Of a DNA stretch of 64,000 bases, positions 40,997 through 52,049 are shown piece after piece (the first letter of the stretch is position 1; each line of letters starts with the position of its first letter). Both the position numbers and the translations under genes were made by a program. Under the pieces are notes generated by a model. The model had not been told where the DNA came from. It made no database searches and saw only the letters and a list, made by a program, of their open reading frames with translations. This DNA is from Nocardia kruczakiae NBRC 101016 (GTDB lineage Bacteria > Actinomycetota > Actinomycetes > Mycobacteriales > Mycobacteriaceae), in assembly GCF_001612965.1 (NCBI RefSeq), contig NZ_BDBL01000011.1, positions 1-64,000 of the forward strand. The letters are read 5' to 3'.

Positions 40997-41331
40997 AGAA
41001 CACCCAATCCGATTCCACCGATGGCGTACCGGCTGTAGCGGCACGCCGCACCCGATGTCGGTTCCTGTTCGAGAAGCACGATCCCCTCCGTATTTTTCCG
41101 TTCCGCCCGGGGATCTCCGTGTTCGTCCGAATGCACACACCGGTGGGTGGACACCCCCGCGCGTGACCAACGATCGCAGGTCGTGCCGATCAGCGCAAGC
41201 GTGGAGTGAGCGGCCGTATCGAGACGAGACGCGCAGTGGAACCGACGCCGCGTTGCCCCCACCGGTCCGGGACGCGTCACCCATACGGAGAAGGCCGAGT
41301 CGAGACCGCTCTCATCTGACAGGGTGGTCTG
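40997..41331. other. Divergent intergenic region of the toxin operon
   Basis: About 335 bp between the toxin operon and the dehydrogenase gene. It should hold two divergent promoters. Short overlapping frames on both strands have shadow-like composition. No palindrome with long arms was seen. Confidence 0.45.
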
Positions 41332-42393
41332 GTGACACGTCCGTCGCCTCCGCAACCTCGCATTCTTGTCATCGATCCCGCGCCGAGCGGGTTGGCGGTG
41401 GCCGAACTCGAAGGCTTGGCCCGGCTCGGTCTCGTCCCGACGGTCAACTTACATCGAGTTGTGGATCGCACTGCTCGTTCCGAGATCGAACATCGGTGGG
41501 ACTGTACCGATTTCGAGGGGCGCAGAGCGGACGAGATCTTGGCAGCCTTCGATCGTGGCGGCGGGTACGACGCGCTGAAATGTCGCGCCAGTATTCCATT
41601 GAGCCGCAACGTCTTCGAGCAGGCGACAAACGACCGGCACGAACAACCGCTGCGATTGGTCGCCAAGGCCGCGTCCGGTCTGGACAGTTTCGATCTCGAC
41701 GCCGCCGACGACTTGGGAGTCACGGTCCTGTCTACCCCGGGCGCGAATGCCGGCGCCGTTGCCGAGTTGACGATCGGGCTCATGCTCGACGCTCTCCGCG
41801 GAATCAGCAAGCGGGACAGAGCGCTTCGTTCCGGCGACTGGGGCACGGCCGTCGACGGTATGCCCGTTCGGAGTCTGTCGGATTCGCGGGTGGGACTCGT
41901 CGGCAATGGAGCGATCGCACGGGCGGTGGCCGAACGTCTCACGCCGTTCGGGGCGGAGGTGTGGGTCCACGGGTCGCCGCGCTTCACTGCCGAAGAGGCG
42001 GCGCGATGGCCTGCATATCGTGCCGAGAACCTGCGCGCCCTTCTGACCGGCTGCGACATCATCTCGGTTCATGTGCCGGCCGCCCCCGCGACTACCGGGC
42101 TCATCGGCGCGCGGGAGCTGCGCTGGATGAAGCCGGGGTCGGTACTGGTGAACACATCGCGGGAACAGGTGGTGCCCGAGGACGCCCTGGACGCGGCATT
42201 GCGCGACCCCAGCTGCGGTCTCGGTCACGCCGCCGTCGACGTATTCGCCACGGAGGGAGAGTCTTTCAGTTCAGGACTGGCTTCTAACCCAAATACGACA
42301 CTCAGCCCTCACGTCGCAGGCATGACCCTGAGCGCGATGAGAACCAGTTCCGAACGGCTACTCGCCGAGATCGCCCGGTTCTACGCGCCGTAA
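41332..42393 (+). CDS. D-isomer-specific 2-hydroxyacid dehydrogenase family protein
   Basis: A 353-residue NAD-dependent oxidoreductase. RVGLVGNGAIARAVAERL is the nucleotide-binding motif, with GNG in place of GxG. GANAGAVAELTIGLMLD precedes it, VNTSREQVVPEDAL holds the substrate Arg, and LSPHVAGMT the catalytic His. GTG 41332 has AGGGTGG upstream. It stands alone between the ESX blocks. Its substrate (glycerate-, lactate- or phosphonate-like) is not told by sequence. Confidence 0.8.
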   Translation: MTRPSPPQPRILVIDPAPSGLAVAELEGLARLGLVPTVNLHRVVDRTARSEIEHRWDCTDFEGRRADEILAAFDRGGGYDALKCRASIPLSRNVFEQATNDRHEQPLRLVAKAASGLDSFDLDAADDLGVTVLSTPGANAGAVAELTIGLMLDALRGISKRDRALRSGDWGTAVDGMPVRSLSDSRVGLVGNGAIARAVAERLTPFGAEVWVHGSPRFTAEEAARWPAYRAENLRALLTGCDIISVHVPAAPATTGLIGARELRWMKPGSVLVNTSREQVVPEDALDAALRDPSCGLGHAAVDVFATEGESFSSGLASNPNTTLSPHVAGMTLSAMRTSSERLLAEIARFYAP

Positions 42394-42433
42394 TGGATGC
42401 CAGATTCAGATCGCAAGTTCGACGTCGCGGTAC

Positions 42434-42637
42434 TCACCGGTCCAGGCCGCCCCTTGTTACGGCTGCGGTGAACGCGGACCACTCAGCAGCGGCGAAGACC
42501 AGGGCAGGGCCGGTGCGATCCTTCGAATCACGCACTCCCACAGCATTATCCGGTAAGAACGCGACTTCGACGCAGTTTTTCGACCCTCCGCTACGACTGC
42601 TCTTGAACCATTCCGCATTCGATAGATCGACAACCAT
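42434..42637 (-). CDS. DUF397 protein
   Basis: A 67-residue protein with NAEWFKSSRSGGSKNCVEVA and VGVRDSKDR, both characteristic of DUF397. It overlaps the upstream XRE gene by 1 nt. Such pairs are common in actinomycetes, where the DUF397 protein seems to counter or be controlled by the XRE regulator. Confidence 0.85.
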   Translation of the reverse strand: MVVDLSNAEWFKSSRSGGSKNCVEVAFLPDNAVGVRDSKDRTGPALVFAAAEWSAFTAAVTRGGLDR

Positions 42638-43515
42638 CAGACGTACTCCCTCGCTATCTGCCGGAGCAGGGATCGGCTTGCGGCCGGATCCATCACGCTT
42701 CGCCGGAGACCTTCGTAGGCCTGATGGTACCGCTGCACCGCTACTGGTTTTTCGAGATACAAATCCCCGATGAAACCTTCGACATAGACGACCGGCGGTT
42801 CTATGGTCTGCCCGCTTCGGTCGTTACCGAAGTCGAGAAGCACGAACGAGCCCACCGCCTCACCTAGCGGGAAGCCGGCCCGGTCGGGCAGTACTTGCAC
42901 GTTGACGTTCGGACGACATCCCATGTCCGCGAGATGCTTCAGCTGTGCAGACATCACTTTCGGTCCACCTACGACGCATCGCAGGGCTGATTCCCGGAGG
43001 ATCACGTCGAGTTCAGCCGGTTGATACTTGCGCGTGATCCTGGTCTGCCTACGCATAAGCAATTGGACACGTCTGGCATGTTCCTCAGCGGTGTCGGTCG
43101 GATGAGCAGTGCCGAACATCGCGCTGGCGTACGCAGGTGTTTGGAGCAGTCCAGGGACAAGTTCGGGCTCGTAAGTCTTCAAACTACGAGCTGAGGCCTC
43201 CAATCCGACATAGAAGTCGAAGTTTTCCGGAATGACATCGCCGAACTCACACCACCAGCTCAACTCGTTGCCATGGACTGCAAGGGCTTTCATAGCGACC
43301 ACCTGCTCGCCTTCGAACCCGTAGACCTTGCACAGAGCATCGATGTCCACCTCCCTCAGGTGGGCCACCATCCCCCGCTCGATCCGCTGCAACGTACTCG
43401 CACTGCGCTGAATCAGCGCGGCCGCCTGATGCAGCGTCAACCCGCACTCCTCACGCCCGTTGCGCAGATACCGCCCGAGCTGCCGCCTCGGCAACGTGGA
43501 ACCACACTCCGACAT
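42637..43515 (-). CDS. XRE-family regulator with DUF5753-type C-terminus
   Basis: A 292-residue regulator. Residues 10-75 are a helix-turn-helix: RRQLGRYLRNGREECGLTLH, AALIQRSASTLQRIERG. Residues 90-292 are the DUF5753-like part (ELVPGLLQTPAYASAM, RRQTRITRK). It is paired with the DUF397 gene downstream. It may control the adjacent ESX block or itself. Confidence 0.85.
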   Translation of the reverse strand: MSECGSTLPRRQLGRYLRNGREECGLTLHQAAALIQRSASTLQRIERGMVAHLREVDIDALCKVYGFEGEQVVAMKALAVHGNELSWWCEFGDVIPENFDFYVGLEASARSLKTYEPELVPGLLQTPAYASAMFGTAHPTDTAEEHARRVQLLMRRQTRITRKYQPAELDVILRESALRCVVGGPKVMSAQLKHLADMGCRPNVNVQVLPDRAGFPLGEAVGSFVLLDFGNDRSGQTIEPPVVYVEGFIGDLYLEKPVAVQRYHQAYEGLRRSVMDPAASRSLLRQIAREYV

Positions 43516-43676
43516 GCCTGCCTCCCTTCAGGTTCGCTTCGACCGTGGCAGCACATCACCACGCAATCCCCCACTGCCCCACCATCACAGAATCTCATTC
43601 GATCCCCACATAACCCCAGCAAGGATTGCATCTTTCGCCCGGCCCGCACAGCAGATCGAGCAGTCGAGGGAACCGC

Positions 43677-43703
43677 GGACGCTCACCGAGCGTCCAGTAA
43701 GGT
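43677..43703 (+). promoter_or_regulatory. Hairpin and possible -10 before the ESX operon
   Basis: GGACGCT-CACCG-AGCGTCC, a perfect 7-bp inverted repeat at 43677-43695, followed at once by TAAGGT (43698-43703) resembling a -10. It lies 30-55 bp before the operon start at 43733, so it may be an operator over the promoter. Confidence 0.4.
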
Positions 43704-43732
43704 GAGCGGGACGCACGATGGGAGGGACGCCG

Positions 43733-44098
43733 ATGGACGTGGGGCAGTCAACCGCTAACGCGCTGTGGCAGCAGGCGGTCGACGGAACATTCAAGATGGA
43801 ACCGGGGGCTGCGCATAAATGCGCGAAGGTATTCGAGAGGTTCGCGGAATCGCTAGACGAGCAGGTCCAGGATTCGTACCTGATCCACGCTCTCAGCGGG
43901 TTCGGAAGTTTCACCTCCGCATCCGATCTTCAGAGCGGATTTGCGAAAAAGGGCGAAAGTCTCACCGAAGCACTTCTCGGAATGCAGGAAGCAGCGCTGC
44001 AAATGGCTGCAGCTTACCTGCGAGCCGGTAACGACCTACAGGGAGCCGATGACATGAATCGCCGCGCAATCAATACAGCATCAGGTGTCACGAAATGA
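43733..44098 (+). CDS. Small ESX-cluster protein
   Basis: A 121-residue helical protein (MDVGQSTANALWQQAVDGTF). Position as the first gene before a lipoprotein, a PPE-like protein and EspG suggests it is a PE/WXG-type partner. ATG 43733 has GGGAGGG upstream. The stop overlaps the lipoprotein gene by 4 nt. Confidence 0.6.
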   Translation: MDVGQSTANALWQQAVDGTFKMEPGAAHKCAKVFERFAESLDEQVQDSYLIHALSGFGSFTSASDLQSGFAKKGESLTEALLGMQEAALQMAAAYLRAGNDLQGADDMNRRAINTASGVTK

Positions 44099-44727
44099 AT
44101 CTTCGGATCTGGCTCACCGCAGGCTGCGCAGTGACAATGTTTGCCACTGCATCCGCTTGTTCGTCCAATAGTGATGCAGTCTCCAAATCCGCCACTTCCG
44201 CCCCGATGCCGGTTTCCGTACCAGCCAACACGCCTCCAGCTCCCACACTGACAGCACCGAGTTTGCAGCCTCCGAGGCAAGGCGGTGCCACAGATAGTGG
44301 CCGGCAGCCGGTTGCATTCGATCCGTGCACGTGGATACAGGACGAAACTGTTGCTGCGATCGGTTTCAATCCGAAGTCGCGTAAACGCGCGAACGACTCG
44401 GTAGCCGAGTACACCGCGTATACCTGCAGATTCACCTCGGATGTCCGCAGTATGGATGTCGACTCGACGAACATTTCATTCGCGGAGGATCAGCAGAAGA
44501 ACGGATCGTGGCTGCATCCCATTGCGCCCGTGAACGGGCGCGAGGCAACATCCGGACAGGATCAGAGCATCCCCGGATCCTGTGAAACCCATCTGCGCAC
44601 GAAGGCGGGATCGGTATTCATCAGAATGCTGTTGACGCTGCGCGGTCGCGGCGAGGCCGCCGATCCGTGTGCCGATATGGCAAATATCTCCTCGGCAATC
44701 GAAGCCTCGATCGGCAAGGATAACTGA
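44095..44727 (+). CDS. DUF3558-like lipoprotein
   Basis: A 210-residue protein. Its signal peptide ends in TASACSS, a lipobox with the Cys at 22, so it is tethered to the outer side of the membrane. A Pro/Ser/Thr linker follows (residues 25-70), then a domain with FDPCTWIQDETVAAIGFNP, YTCRF and CETHL, whose cysteines probably form disulfides. DUF3558 lipoproteins are common at Nocardia ESX loci. Confidence 0.75.
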   Translation: MNLRIWLTAGCAVTMFATASACSSNSDAVSKSATSAPMPVSVPANTPPAPTLTAPSLQPPRQGGATDSGRQPVAFDPCTWIQDETVAAIGFNPKSRKRANDSVAEYTAYTCRFTSDVRSMDVDSTNISFAEDQQKNGSWLHPIAPVNGREATSGQDQSIPGSCETHLRTKAGSVFIRMLLTLRGRGEAADPCADMANISSAIEASIGKDN

Positions 44728-44729
44728 TC

Positions 44730-46082
44730 ATGGGCGGCGAAAACCAGCCCGACCCGGGCATATCCATCCTGGGCCCCCTCCTCGGGCCGAAGCTGCAAGA
44801 ATACGAGAATCGCAAGTCGGCCGACCAGGCTCAGCATGGCGCGCACCAAGTTCAGCAAGGGGTTCACCACCAAAGCACCGACCCGTCTTACATCAAAGAT
44901 CTGGAACCTTGGGAGGCACTCGGACATCAAGATATCTACGACATGGTCATGAGCATGAAGCCGGATGCGATGCACGAGCATGCTAAAAAGTGGTTCAATA
45001 TCGCCTCCGCGCTCGGTGGCGCTCTGTTCGGCTTGAACATATCGATCCAAAAGGAGCTGTCCGACGGCTTTCACGGCCAGTTCGCCGGCGCCGCTGCCGA
45101 CGCCGCCAAAAAGTTCGTTCAGCAGGCCACCGATGTCCAAGAGGTCATCACGACAGTCAGCGCCCGAATCACTGCTGCCGCCTACGGCGCCGAGGCAGCC
45201 AAATTGGCTGTGCCTCCCCCCGATACGTCGTCGGCGCCCGCAACCACCGCGGCAGACATACTAGCGCGGGAGCTCGGGGCCGCGCCGCCGGCTCCGACCA
45301 TCGACAAGGGCAAGGCCGATGCCGAGAAACGTCAGCAGGCGATCGACGCCATGCACAATAACTACGACCCTACGTACCGGCCCGCGGGAGACGGTGTCCC
45401 CACCTTCGTCCCGGTCGACGCTCCTGGTGGTGACGGCACGAACAGTCCAAACAGCGGACTGTCGAACAGCGGCAACGGAATAAACCATTCAGGCAATCCG
45501 AGCGGCCCCAATTCCGAGGGGGACGAGCGCAAACCGGGTGATTCGACCGAAAAGTCCGATCCGGACGCTTCGCAACAGACCGACCCCGCCAGTGCATCCC
45601 AGTCCGGGCAGAGCTCCAATGAACCAGGCAGCCAGAACGCATCGAACCCTGCCACGTCGTCGCTTCCCGGGAGCAGTACGCGCCCGTCGGGGTTTGATTC
45701 CACCAATGCCGCGGGATACGGCGGAGGCGGACCGGGATCCGGTGTCGGCTCCTATGGCACGCACGGCGGTTCGAGCGGCACCCAATCGGGCGGACCGGGC
45801 CGGAGCATCCCCGGAGTGCCTGGCAGTGGAAACTCCTCTGCTGCAAGCGCTTTCGGTGCCCGACCTGGTCAGCCCGGACTCGGCGGCATGCCCGGTATGG
45901 GCGGCATGGGTGGCGCCGGCAAGAAGGACGAGTCCGAGCGGGAGCACAAGACTCCCGACTACTTGATCATGAATCGGGAAGAGGAACTACTGGGCCGTCG
46001 CGAACGAACTCTTCCGGAGGCCATCGGCGCCGACGCCCCCGCAGCGCAGTTTCGCCCCGATGACGAGGGGCATCAGCGGTGA
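44730..46082 (+). CDS. PPE/EspB-like ESX substrate
   Basis: A 450-residue protein. Residues 60-175 are helical (DIYDMVMSMKPDAMHEHAKK, WFNIASALGG), a PPE-like arrangement. Residues 195-400 are a Gly/Ser/Asn/Pro-rich region. The C-terminus contains MPGMGGMGGAGKKDESE and a conserved-looking PDYLIMNREEELLG. EspG follows with a 4-nt overlap and is the usual chaperone for PPE proteins. Confidence 0.65.
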   Translation: MGGENQPDPGISILGPLLGPKLQEYENRKSADQAQHGAHQVQQGVHHQSTDPSYIKDLEPWEALGHQDIYDMVMSMKPDAMHEHAKKWFNIASALGGALFGLNISIQKELSDGFHGQFAGAAADAAKKFVQQATDVQEVITTVSARITAAAYGAEAAKLAVPPPDTSSAPATTAADILARELGAAPPAPTIDKGKADAEKRQQAIDAMHNNYDPTYRPAGDGVPTFVPVDAPGGDGTNSPNSGLSNSGNGINHSGNPSGPNSEGDERKPGDSTEKSDPDASQQTDPASASQSGQSSNEPGSQNASNPATSSLPGSSTRPSGFDSTNAAGYGGGGPGSGVGSYGTHGGSSGTQSGGPGRSIPGVPGSGNSSAASAFGARPGQPGLGGMPGMGGMGGAGKKDESEREHKTPDYLIMNREEELLGRRERTLPEAIGADAPAAQFRPDDEGHQR

Positions 46083-46807
46083 AATGGGAGTTCACACCGG
46101 ACGAATTCGTGCACGTGTGGAAAGAGACGGGCAAGGATAGATACCCCTATCCGATTCAGCTGCGTTCGTCGGCACAGTGGCAGAGCGAGTACGAGCAGAT
46201 GAGCTGGGAGCTGCGGACCAGGATGCCGAAGGGCTTCGACCCTGACCTTTCCGCCGCCTTACGAGTCGTCACGAATCCCGCGATCTCGTTGCTACTCACG
46301 GGAACTCGTAAGCGCCCCGTCCGAATCTACGCCGCAGTCGACACCACAGTCGGCGTGACGCTGGTCCAAAGGCCCGGTCCCGTAGCGGATTACGGCGGCA
46401 ACGTGGTGATCGAGGCGGGCAGCGCCGCCATCGTGTCGAAAGTGTTCGGCGCTGTGCTCGGCAACCTCCCGGCCGGCCGGCAGCCCGCCCTGATCGAGAG
46501 TCTCGACCGCATCCGCACCGATCTCGACTCCTGGACAGGCACGACGGAAACCACCACCGACCGGATGAAAAAGCTGCTCAACGCGCCGCGTGCGGGCTCG
46601 GGCCATATCGAGGTCCGGTGCGGGCTACAGAGTTCGCGCCCTTATCCCCCGCAGTATCTCAGCTGGTTCGATGTCGAGGGCGACGGTCGCTACACCTATC
46701 GCCAGCAGTACAACGACTTTCGCATCGATCCCGCCTCTACCGAATCCATCTGTCACGACATCACACGCATGATGGAGATACAGCAGGAGTATTCGCGCGT
46801 GGATTGA
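46079..46807 (+). CDS. espG: EspG-family ESX chaperone
   Basis: A 242-residue cytosolic protein: MKWEFTPDEFVHVWKETGKD, LRVVTNPAISLLLTGTRKRP and GSAAIVSKVFGAVLGNLP fit EspG proteins, which hold PPE-type substrates soluble before export. The start is GTG 46079, overlapping the stop of the PPE-like gene. It ends the operon and is followed by a terminator. Confidence 0.75.
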   Translation: MKWEFTPDEFVHVWKETGKDRYPYPIQLRSSAQWQSEYEQMSWELRTRMPKGFDPDLSAALRVVTNPAISLLLTGTRKRPVRIYAAVDTTVGVTLVQRPGPVADYGGNVVIEAGSAAIVSKVFGAVLGNLPAGRQPALIESLDRIRTDLDSWTGTTETTTDRMKKLLNAPRAGSGHIEVRCGLQSSRPYPPQYLSWFDVEGDGRYTYRQQYNDFRIDPASTESICHDITRMMEIQQEYSRVD

Positions 46808-46879
46808 CCGCTGAGCCGCTGAACTGCATATCGGCTTTTGCCGACGATGCACCATCGTCGTACAAGAGTCTGCCGAGTT

Positions 46880-46905
46880 GCGGCGTCGCCCGGTGGCGAC
46901 GCCGC
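46880..46905. terminator. Bidirectional hairpin terminator
   Basis: Perfect 11-bp arms (46880-46890, 46895-46905) with a CGGT loop between convergent espG and the monooxygenase-like gene. Confidence 0.75.
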
Positions 46906-46913
46906 GGCTCGCC

Positions 46914-47537
46914 TCACACCAATTCCGGCACCCGCAGATGCGCCAACGCCAGTTCGAACTCGCGCACGTCGATCGCCTCGACGCCGACCTGTCGGGCGGC
47001 ATCGACACGTAGTGCCGCGGACTGTTCGCGGTTGCGCTGCATAGCCTCGGCGCTGTCGAAGACGCCGCAGGAAACCGCGCGTCCGGACGCACGGTTGATC
47101 AGCAGGCTCGCGCTGCAGAATCCGTCGAGTTGTTCCATCCCCGGCAGGATGTAGTTGCGGTAGGCGTCGGTCGACATGTCGAGGCGGCTCGGATCGGTCT
47201 TGATCCAGGTGGCGCGCACGCAGGCCCCGGGCATTGTGCGATGGTCCCGGTGCAGGACGGCGATTTCCCATTCCGCGACCTGCGCGGCGGTCCCACCGAA
47301 GACCGTCACGGCTCGGTCGCGCGCCGCCATGAAACCCGGCTCGCTCTCGTGCATTGCGGCCTCGGATTCCCACCCGGTAGTGGAGATACAACGGCCGAAG
47401 GTGCGATCGACGAGCAGCGACAATCCGGTACAACCGGGGGTTTCCTTCAGCATCGGCATGACGTCATCCCGCATATGCGCAATCCCGGCGTCGATAGCGG
47501 AGGGTTGCGCCTGAATCGTGGTAGACCGTGCGAACAC
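46914..47537 (-). CDS. Tandem antibiotic-biosynthesis-monooxygenase-like protein
   Basis: A 207-residue soluble protein with two related halves of ferredoxin-like ABM/dabb fold: VFARSTTIQAQPSAIDAGIA with TGLSLLVDRTFGRCISTTGW, and ATWIKTDPSRLDMSTDAYRN with SASLLINRASGRAVSCGVF. The start at GTG 47537 has GAGGGGG upstream. Such proteins bind or modify small aromatic compounds or haem; no catalytic residue can be assigned. Confidence 0.65.
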   Translation of the reverse strand: MFARSTTIQAQPSAIDAGIAHMRDDVMPMLKETPGCTGLSLLVDRTFGRCISTTGWESEAAMHESEPGFMAARDRAVTVFGGTAAQVAEWEIAVLHRDHRTMPGACVRATWIKTDPSRLDMSTDAYRNYILPGMEQLDGFCSASLLINRASGRAVSCGVFDSAEAMQRNREQSAALRVDAARQVGVEAIDVREFELALAHLRVPELV

Positions 47538-47634
47538 GATCGACCCCCTCTCTGCTCGGGGCAGCGCCCGGCGGCGCCACCGGTGCTGTTCAGACTCCTC
47601 CGTGACAGCCGCGCTGGCAATAGCTCCGTACTCG

Positions 47635-48648
47635 TCACCGCTTACGGCGAGCGATTCCGACCATCGAACCCAGCGCCGCACCCACCCCGAACAGGGCCAG
47701 GCCCGTGCTCGCCGTCATGCCCGCGTGCATCCGCGGCTCGATCACCGCCGGTCCCGGCGCCGGGATCTCGGCCTCCACCTCGTTCTCCCGGGCGGTGGCG
47801 GCCCAGGCGGTGGCGAACAGGATGATGCGGGCGGTGATGTAGGCGAAGACCATGAGGCCGATGATCGAGCCGAAGGCGACGCCCGCCGGGCTGGTGAGCA
47901 CCTTCTGCAGGTAGAAGGAGGCCACCTGCTTCCAGATCTCGAAGGCGATCGCGGCGATGAACGCCGCGCGCACGGCGCTGGTGAAGGTCACCGGCTGGCG
48001 CGGCAGCCGGGCGATGATCCAGACGAACACCGCCCAGGACGCGAGCACCGCGAGGACCAGCGTCAGCAATCGCAACAGCCATGAGACGCCGGGCGCCCTG
48101 TCGAGCCCGACACTTTCCAGCAGTTGCAACGCCAGCCCACTCGACGACAATGCCGACAGGCCCAGCGACACCACCATCGCGACGCCGAGACCGGCCAGCG
48201 CCATCAGATCCGACAGTTTGGTCTTGAACCAATTGCCCTCGTGCGCGGGCTGTTCCCACTGTTCGGTCAGGGCGGCGCGCAGGTTGGCCATCCAGCCCAG
48301 TCCGCTGTAGGCGGCGATGAACAGACCGATGAGGCCCACGCTGGTCCGGGACTTGATGGCCTGGTCGATCAGATCGTTGACCTGGCCGCCGAAGGACCCC
48401 GGGATGTTCTCGACGATCTTGTCGCGCAGTTCTTCGAGCAGATGCGGATCGCGGGCGAGGACGAATCCGGCGACCGCGAAGGCGACCATCAGCAGCGGAA
48501 ACAGCGAGAGCACCGTGAAATACGTGATGCCGGCCGCGAAGTAGTCGCCGCGCTGGCGCTGGTAGCTGCCGCCGGCGCGGACGGCGTGGTCCAGCCACGG
48601 CCGCGCTCGCACCTCACGTTGGATCCGCGCCTTGAGCTTGTCGAGCAC
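47635..48648 (-). CDS. YihY-family inner membrane protein
   Basis: A 337-residue protein with about six hydrophobic segments. RQRGDYFAAGITYFTVLSLF at the start and GLGWMANLRAALTEQWEQP are typical of the YihY/BrkB family, once thought to be RNase BN. It matches Rv3335c in position next to trpS. A hydrophilic C-terminal tail follows the last core segment and then one extra helix (GMTASTGLALFGVGAALGS). GTG 48648 has GGGAGGA upstream. Confidence 0.82.
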   Translation of the reverse strand: MLDKLKARIQREVRARPWLDHAVRAGGSYQRQRGDYFAAGITYFTVLSLFPLLMVAFAVAGFVLARDPHLLEELRDKIVENIPGSFGGQVNDLIDQAIKSRTSVGLIGLFIAAYSGLGWMANLRAALTEQWEQPAHEGNWFKTKLSDLMALAGLGVAMVVSLGLSALSSSGLALQLLESVGLDRAPGVSWLLRLLTLVLAVLASWAVFVWIIARLPRQPVTFTSAVRAAFIAAIAFEIWKQVASFYLQKVLTSPAGVAFGSIIGLMVFAYITARIILFATAWAATARENEVEAEIPAPGPAVIEPRMHAGMTASTGLALFGVGAALGSMVGIARRKR

Positions 48649-48699
48649 CTGTCCTCCCGAACCTGTTCAACCGCAACACACGGCCTCGCACGGCGCAGA

Positions 48700-50714
<2,015 letters not shown>

Positions 50715-50733
50715 CGTCGCCCTCCTCGCATGG

Positions 50734-50789
50734 AATCTGGCAATAGCATCCACCAGAAACGCGCGTTCTGGCAAGAGTCCATGCCAGAA
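50734..50789. promoter_or_regulatory. Array of TCTGG/CCAGA half-sites between mpaB-like gene and tetR
   Basis: Four half-sites alternate in direction: TCTGG (50736-50740), CCAGAA (50753-50758), TTCTGGCA (50766-50773) and TGCCAGAA (50782-50789). The last two form a perfect 8-bp inverted repeat with an 8-nt spacer; the middle two form a 6-bp repeat with a 7-nt spacer. It is the likely operator of the divergent TetR protein. Confidence 0.65.
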
Positions 50790-50813
50790 TCGCGTCCGTG
50801 CCACAATCGGACC

Positions 50814-51521
50814 GTGACGGCACAGCGGACCTATGGCGGTATCTCGGCCGCCGAACGGCGCGCGGGCCGGCGTGCCGCGCTGCTCGACGCGGCACTCGAG
50901 ATCATCGGCACCCAGGGCGTGGACAAGCTGACGGTCGCCGGGCTGTGCGCCCAGGCCGGGTTGAACGAGCGGTACTACTACGAACAGTTCACCGGCCGCG
51001 ACGCCGTTCTCACGGCACTGTTCGACGGCATCGCCGAGGAGCTGGCGTCGGCCATCGTGCGGGCGTTGCAGGAGGTGGCCGGCGGATCCGCAGCGGACAC
51101 TCCGTCCGGCGCGCGGGACGACACCGCCGACCCGTCCGCGCGCCGGACCCGGCCGGAAACCCGCACGATGGCACATGCCGCCGTCGCGGCCGGTATCCAC
51201 GTGCTGACCGACGATCCGCGCAAGGCCCAGGTGGCGCTGGCGGTGAGCGCCTCCACACCGGAACTGCGCTCACGCACGCTGCAGACGATCGCGTCGTTCG
51301 CGAATCTGGTCGCCGCGCGCGGCATCGACTTCTACGCCTTGAGCACACCCACTCCGGACCCGGCGATCGGTTTCCGCGCGACCTACCTGGTGGGCGGCCT
51401 GGTGCAGACGCTCACCAGCTGGTTGCAGGGCGATATCGATATGACCCGGGAACAGCTCATCGACGAGACGACCGACGTGTTCGTCCTCCTCGGCGAGGAT
51501 CTCGCCCATCGGCTGCGCTGA
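50814..51521 (+). CDS. TetR-family regulator
   Basis: A 235-residue regulator. YGGISAAERRAGRRAALLDA precedes the HTH: QGVDKLTVAGLCAQAGLNER followed by YYYEQFTGRDAVL. A Ser/Thr/Arg-rich insert at residues 95-120 interrupts the ligand domain. GTG 50814 is used; CACAAT 6 nt upstream may be a -10 of a leaderless mRNA. It ends convergently 6 nt from the barstar gene. Confidence 0.8.
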   Translation: MTAQRTYGGISAAERRAGRRAALLDAALEIIGTQGVDKLTVAGLCAQAGLNERYYYEQFTGRDAVLTALFDGIAEELASAIVRALQEVAGGSAADTPSGARDDTADPSARRTRPETRTMAHAAVAAGIHVLTDDPRKAQVALAVSASTPELRSRTLQTIASFANLVAARGIDFYALSTPTPDPAIGFRATYLVGGLVQTLTSWLQGDIDMTREQLIDETTDVFVLLGEDLAHRLR

Positions 51522-51527
51522 ACGGCC

Positions 51528-52049
51528 TCACGCCGGGTCGGCCATGGTGAGCTCGACCGGCGACAGCACCGCCGGATGCTGTTGCAGCACCACCCGGAAG
51601 ACGGTGCCGTGCGCGGCCCAGTATTCGGCCGCCTGGGTCATCGCGTCGGCGAACCATTCCAGATCCTCGCGCTGGTCGGCCAGCAGACCGCTCGAATCAC
51701 GGATCACGACAACGTATCCCGGCGCCTCACCGACGAATTCGTCCAGATCGCGCAGACATTCGTCGAAGGCGTCGCGATTGTCGCCGAAATAGTAGGGAAA
51801 CTGCAGGGCGGCGGCGAATTCATCGAAAACACCCGCGGTGGTGCGCATCTTCGTGCCCCGGACCTCACGGGCGATATACCCGTCCGGGACCTGGAATCGC
51901 ACCCCGCTGAACGGTCCGGCGCCGACGTCGAGGGCGCCGAGAACCGGCCCCGTCGCGGCCCGGTGGGCGCGGCCGTTCTGCCGCGCAGCAGCCGCATCGG
52001 AGCCGGCATTCGGGGTCAGGAACTGCGACAACGACATGGTTTCGGCCAT
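51528..52049 (-). CDS. Barstar-like ribonuclease inhibitor
   Basis: A 173-residue protein. The barstar core is TTAGVFDEFAAALQFPYYFG followed by DNRDAFDECLRDLDEF; these are the helices that plug a barnase active site. About 55 extra N-terminal residues are of low complexity. The ATG overlaps the RNase stop by 1 nt, giving coupled production of enzyme and inhibitor. Confidence 0.85.
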   Translation of the reverse strand: MAETMSLSQFLTPNAGSDAAAARQNGRAHRAATGPVLGALDVGAGPFSGVRFQVPDGYIAREVRGTKMRTTAGVFDEFAAALQFPYYFGDNRDAFDECLRDLDEFVGEAPGYVVVIRDSSGLLADQREDLEWFADAMTQAAEYWAAHGTVFRVVLQQHPAVLSPVELTMADPA

